A DNA stretch of 7,842 nt from Pseudomonadota bacterium (GTDB taxonomy: Bacteria; Pseudomonadota; Alphaproteobacteria; Sphingomonadales; Sphingomonadaceae): assembly GCA_023445495.1 (NCBI GenBank), contig JAEXLC010000301.1:1-7842 (forward strand). The letters are read 5' to 3'. Numbering within the stretch: position 1 is the first letter of the stretch; every line of letters starts with the position of its first letter. The notes below the pieces were generated by a model. That model saw only the letters and a list, made by a program, of their open reading frames with translations. It was not told the DNA's origin and ran no database searches. Made by a program: the position numbers and the translations under genes. Below, piece by piece: positions 5,055-7,842 of this stretch.

Positions 5055-7364
5055 ATGCGCGTCATGATTGGGGGAAAACCTGCCGAACCGCTGCCCGCGC
5101 ACAATGACGCGGAAGAGCTGGTGCTGTCCGAAACCACCGCCGCGGAACCCGCGCCGGAGGAGCCCGAAGCCTGGTATGAGGCTGCGGAAGAAGAGGACAC
5201 GCCCCGTCGCACCGGCTGGGTGCTGCCCGCGCTTGCGATCCTCGCCGTGCTCGGCTGGCTCGGTGCGATGGGCTGGCTGCTCCGCGGCGCCTTTGCCGCG
5301 CCGATGGCTCCGGTTGCCCTTGTCCAGCTGATCGCCGCGCTGTGCGTGCCCCCTGCCCTGATCGGCATCCTCTATCTGCTGGCGCTGCGCACGAGCCGCG
5401 CCGAGGCCCAGCGCTTCGGCGTCACCGCCCGGGCGATGCGCGCCGAGGCCGCGAGCCTGGAGCGGGTGGTCGCCACGCTCTCGCGCAAGATCGAGGAGAA
5501 CCGCGCCGCGCTTGCCGAGCAGACCAACATCCTGATCGCGATGGGCGAGCGCGCCAGCGAGAAGCTGGAAAGCGCCGCCGGCAGCGCCGCCCAGCATGCC
5601 CGCTCGATCGACGCCAGCACGCGCCATTTCGGCGAAGCGACCGCCGATGCCGAGCACCGCGTGGCCGTCATCCTCTCCTCGCTGCCCAAGGCGCATGAGG
5701 AAATGCGCGGCCTGTCCGACCGGGTCGATGCCGCCGGGCTGCTCGCCAGCGAGCGCGCCGCCGCGCTCGACACCCAGCTCTCCGCGCTCGCCGAGCGGGG
5801 CCGCGAGGCCGACCAGATCGCCGGCGGCGCCGCCGACCGGCTCGCCGCGCACATCGCCCGCATGGAAGCGACCAGCGAGACCGCCAGCGCCCGGCTTGAG
5901 CAGGTCACCGGCGAGATGTCGGTCCAGGTCGATGCCGTGCTCGATCGCGCCGCCAATGCCGTGGACGAGGCACGCAAGGGCATCGCCACCCAGGGCGAGG
6001 CGATCCTCGCCATGCTCTCCGCCAACCAGGCCGCGCTCGATCGTGCGGGCCGCGACAGCGCCGAGGCGATGGGCGCACGCATGGCCTCGATCGAGGAAGC
6101 GATCGGCCGCATCGGCAACCGGCTCTCCGAGGAACAGGGCCGCGGCGACCAGCTGTTCGAAGGGCTGGCGAGCGGCGTCGACCGGCTCGACCGTGCGATG
6201 GACGACCTGCATGTCGCCGGCACCGAACGCACCCGCAACCTTGCCGCCTCGATGAGCGCGCTCCACGGCTCGGTCGAGGCGATGACGATCGCCCTCACCG
6301 TCGGCGACGAGACCGCGCAGAAGGTGATCGGCACCTCCGAGGAACTGCTCACCGCGCTCGACGCTTCCGCCCGCGAGATCGACGAGACCCTGCCCGAGGC
6401 ACTGGCCCGCCTCGACGCCCGCATCCTGGCGAGCCGCCAGGTCGTCGCCGCCTCCAAGCCCGAGCTGCTTGCGCTGGTCACCGCCGCCGAGAGCACCCAC
6501 GACGCGATCGAGGCGATTGCCGACGTGGTCAGCCAGCAGCGCGATACGCTTGCCAAGACCCAGGCCTCGCTGCTCGAGACGCTGTCGACCGGCGGCGAGC
6601 AGGCCGAGCAGCTGAGCGCGATCGTCGACGAGACCATCGCCACCACCCGCCGCTTCGCCGAGAGCGCCGCGCCGCAGCTGGTCGATGCGCTGCTCAGCGT
6701 CCGCGAGACGTCGAGCGCCGCTGCCGGCCATGCCCGCGAGACCCTGTCCGCGATCGTGCCGCATGCCGAGCGCGCCATCGAGGAAGCTGCGGGCGATGCG
6801 CTGCGCCGCGCAGTCGACACCTCGATCCGCCGCCAGCTCGCCGATCTTGCCGAGACGACCGAGGCCGCCGTGGTCGCCGCCACCCGCGCATCGGAGCGCC
6901 TGACCCAGCAGATGGTCGCGCTCGCCGACACCACCGCCCAGGTCGAGGCGCGCATCGCCGAGGGCCGCAAGGAGCGCGAGGAGTCGGACAGCGACAATTT
7001 CGCTCGCCGCGTCTCGCTGCTGATCGAAGCGCTCAATTCGGCTTCGATCGACATCACCAAGGCCTTCTCGGCCGATGTCACCGACAGCGCCTGGTCCGCC
7101 TATCTCAAGGGCGATCGCGGCGTCTTTACCCGGCGTGCGGTACGCCTGCTCGATCCGTCGGACACCCGCGAGATCCACCGGCTCTACGAGGACGACGAGG
7201 GCTTCCGCGACAACGTCAATCGCTACATCCATGATTTCGAAGCGATGCTCCGCCAGATCCTGGCGCTGCGCGATGGCTCCTCGATGAGCGTGACGCTGCT
7301 CTCGTCGGACATGGGCAAGCTCTATGTCGCGCTGGCCCAGGCGATCGAACGCCTGCGGACCTGA
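5055..7364 (+). CDS. Inner-membrane coiled-coil protein, TipN-like architecture
   Basis: This 769-aa protein starts at ATG 5055 (a second ATG at 5064 is possible). Residues 1-50 are an acidic, Pro/Ala/Glu-rich cytoplasmic-type segment. Two hydrophobic helices follow, about 54-77 and 86-112, forming a hairpin anchor ended by LRTSR. Residues about 113-640 are almost entirely Ala/Glu/Arg-rich heptad-like sequence with no catalytic motif, predicted as a very long coiled coil. Residues about 645-769 form a conserved-looking globular end (FARRVSLLIEALN at 649, then SAYLKGDRGVFTRRAVRLL after Trp680, and LLSSDMGKLYVALAQAIERL at the end). This layout of N-terminal membrane hairpin plus long cytoplasmic coiled coil matches the alphaproteobacterial pole-marking scaffold TipN, and such proteins are often loosely labelled ATPase or kinesin-like. 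No Walker motif is seen here. A role in polarity or spatial organisation is inferred; orthology to TipN is not shown. There is no HAMP or MCP signalling tip, so a chemoreceptor is unlikely. Confidence 0.85.
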   Translation: MRVMIGGKPAEPLPAHNDAEELVLSETTAAEPAPEEPEAWYEAAEEEDTPRRTGWVLPALAILAVLGWLGAMGWLLRGAFAAPMAPVALVQLIAALCVPPALIGILYLLALRTSRAEAQRFGVTARAMRAEAASLERVVATLSRKIEENRAALAEQTNILIAMGERASEKLESAAGSAAQHARSIDASTRHFGEATADAEHRVAVILSSLPKAHEEMRGLSDRVDAAGLLASERAAALDTQLSALAERGREADQIAGGAADRLAAHIARMEATSETASARLEQVTGEMSVQVDAVLDRAANAVDEARKGIATQGEAILAMLSANQAALDRAGRDSAEAMGARMASIEEAIGRIGNRLSEEQGRGDQLFEGLASGVDRLDRAMDDLHVAGTERTRNLAASMSALHGSVEAMTIALTVGDETAQKVIGTSEELLTALDASAREIDETLPEALARLDARILASRQVVAASKPELLALVTAAESTHDAIEAIADVVSQQRDTLAKTQASLLETLSTGGEQAEQLSAIVDETIATTRRFAESAAPQLVDALLSVRETSSAAAGHARETLSAIVPHAERAIEEAAGDALRRAVDTSIRRQLADLAETTEAAVVAATRASERLTQQMVALADTTAQVEARIAEGRKEREESDSDNFARRVSLLIEALNSASIDITKAFSADVTDSAWSAYLKGDRGVFTRRAVRLLDPSDTREIHRLYEDDEGFRDNVNRYIHDFEAMLRQILALRDGSSMSVTLLSSDMGKLYVALAQAIERLRT

Positions 7365-7374
7365 AGCCAATTGC

Positions 7375-7402
7375 CGTCATCCTGGCGAAAGCCGGGATGA
7401 CG
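7375..7402. repeat. Dispersed palindromic repeat, complete copy (REP-like)
   Basis: GTCATCCTGGC (7376-7386), loop GAAA, GCCGGGATGAC (7391-7401) form an 11-bp stem with one G-T pair, extended to 12 bp by C7375-G7402. It lies 10 nt after the stop of the coiled-coil gene, between convergent genes, where it could stop or stabilise transcripts from both sides. There is no U tract. Palindromes of this form are common intergenic repeats in sphingomonads; a second copy begins at 7820. Confidence 0.85.
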
Positions 7403-7472
7403 TGCGGGCCGCAATGCAGGCTTGGTTTCCCTGAAGTTTGGCGCGCTGAACGCCGCCGCGCGGCAAGAAGGC

Positions 7473-7757
7473 CTAGGACGCCTTTTCCGGATGCATATGC
7501 GCCCACCAGTCGAGCATCTCGGTGGTCACCCAGCCATTGACGTAGTTGAGGTAGAAGAGCGCGAACAGGATCGTCGCGACGATCGTGGTGCGCAAGGCGA
7601 TGCGCTTCGCGTTGAACTCATGCGGCGCGCTCGGCGACTGGCCCGGGACCAGCTCCACACCCGCCTCCTCGCTCGTCTTCACGCCGAAGGGCAGGACGAG
7701 GAACACCGAAAAGGCCCAGAACAGGAAATAGATGGCGAGCGCGGACTTCCAGGGCAT
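7473..7757 (-). CDS. DUF1467 family small inner-membrane protein
   Basis: This 94-aa protein starts at ATG 7757 with no clear Shine-Dalgarno sequence. It has two membrane segments, about residues 6-24 (ALAIYFLFWAFSVFLVLPF) and 55-75 (LRTTIVATILFALFYLNYV). Between them is the family's conserved loop, PFGVKTSEEAGVELVPGQ followed by SAPHEFNAKRIALR, and a short C-terminal tail after NGWVT. Length and motifs fit the DUF1467 family (PF07330), a widespread alphaproteobacterial family with no known function. It converges with the coiled-coil gene; the 108-nt gap carries the palindromic repeat. The assignment is by recognition of the conserved sequence. Confidence 0.9.
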   Translation of the reverse strand: MPWKSALAIYFLFWAFSVFLVLPFGVKTSEEAGVELVPGQSPSAPHEFNAKRIALRTTIVATILFALFYLNYVNGWVTTEMLDWWAHMHPEKAS

Positions 7758-7819
7758 GGGACAGTGATAGGGGTGGCTGTCCCGAAGCGAAAGCCCTTCA
7801 TCGTCATACGCCTTCCATC

Positions 7820-7842
7820 CGTCATCCCGGCGAAAGCCGGGA
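7820..7842. repeat. Dispersed palindromic repeat, second copy cut by the window end
   Basis: GTCATCCCGGC (7821-7831), GAAA, then GCCGGGA up to the last base. It matches the copy at 7375-7402 over all visible bases except one (C for T at position 8), giving a perfect stem where the first copy has a G-T pair. It lies 63 nt upstream of the DUF1467 start, in an otherwise featureless stretch (7758-7819). Confidence 0.8.

Noticed and set aside
5055..7364. Methyl-accepting chemotaxis protein or SMC-type ATPase
   Set aside because: There is no HAMP domain, no conserved signalling hairpin tip and no Walker A/B motif; only the coiled coil is shared with those families.
4968..7370. An 800-codon open frame on the minus strand opposite the coiled-coil gene
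   Set aside because: It is an artefact of extreme third-position GC bias over an Ala/Glu/Arg-rich gene. Its translation is Gly/Arg/Asp-rich low complexity with no domain, while the plus-strand frame has membrane helices and a conserved C-terminal domain.
7216..7506. A 96-codon minus-strand frame containing VIPAFARMT
   Set aside because: That peptide is the translation of the palindromic repeat at 7375-7402, a frequent source of false small proteins in these genomes, and the frame overlaps the coiled-coil gene.

Overview
The window looks like ordinary chromosomal DNA of a GC-rich alphaproteobacterium, most likely a sphingomonad (Sphingomonas or a close relative). The evidence is the strong G/C bias at third codon positions, a DUF1467 membrane protein, a COG3825-type VWA protein, secreted proteins with IVVxG motifs like those at the N-termini of sphingomonad TonB-dependent receptors, and two copies of a short dispersed palindrome with a GAAA loop. 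I see no transposase, phage gene, CRISPR array, tRNA or rRNA. No gene-free stretch reaches 300 bases.

Layout. Two genes run rightward at the left: a small secreted CHAP-domain (NlpC/P60-like amidase/peptidase) protein at 58-633, then a VWA-domain protein of the CoxE-like/COG3825 type at 676-1854. Convergent with these, and sharing a CTAG stop with the VWA gene, is a leftward four-gene block read from 4978 to 1851. It holds a small Hpt-like protein (4685-4978), then three tandem paralogous secreted proteins of about 283-294 aa (3718-4602, 2726-3577, 1851-2726) of unknown function. The last two are joined by a TGATG stop/start overlap. Divergent from the Hpt-like gene is a 769-aa inner-membrane coiled-coil protein (5055-7364) with a two-helix membrane anchor and a conserved C-terminal domain, an architecture like that of the Caulobacter polarity scaffold TipN. 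A convergent DUF1467 gene (7473-7757) closes the window, with a copy of the palindromic repeat on each side.

Most unusual are the three secreted paralogs and the Hpt-like gene. Each paralog has a signal peptide, a TonB-box-like IVV-x-G motif about 10 residues into the mature chain, two conserved cysteines, and a nearly invariant block ending in GARPP. The Hpt-like protein keeps the fold signature (xRLKGLSASFGA) but has Leu where the phosphoacceptor His should be. No joint system can be proven from sequence. The paralogs look like a cell-envelope family that could interact with TonB or its relatives, and the Hpt/coiled-coil pair looks like a polarity or signalling locus.
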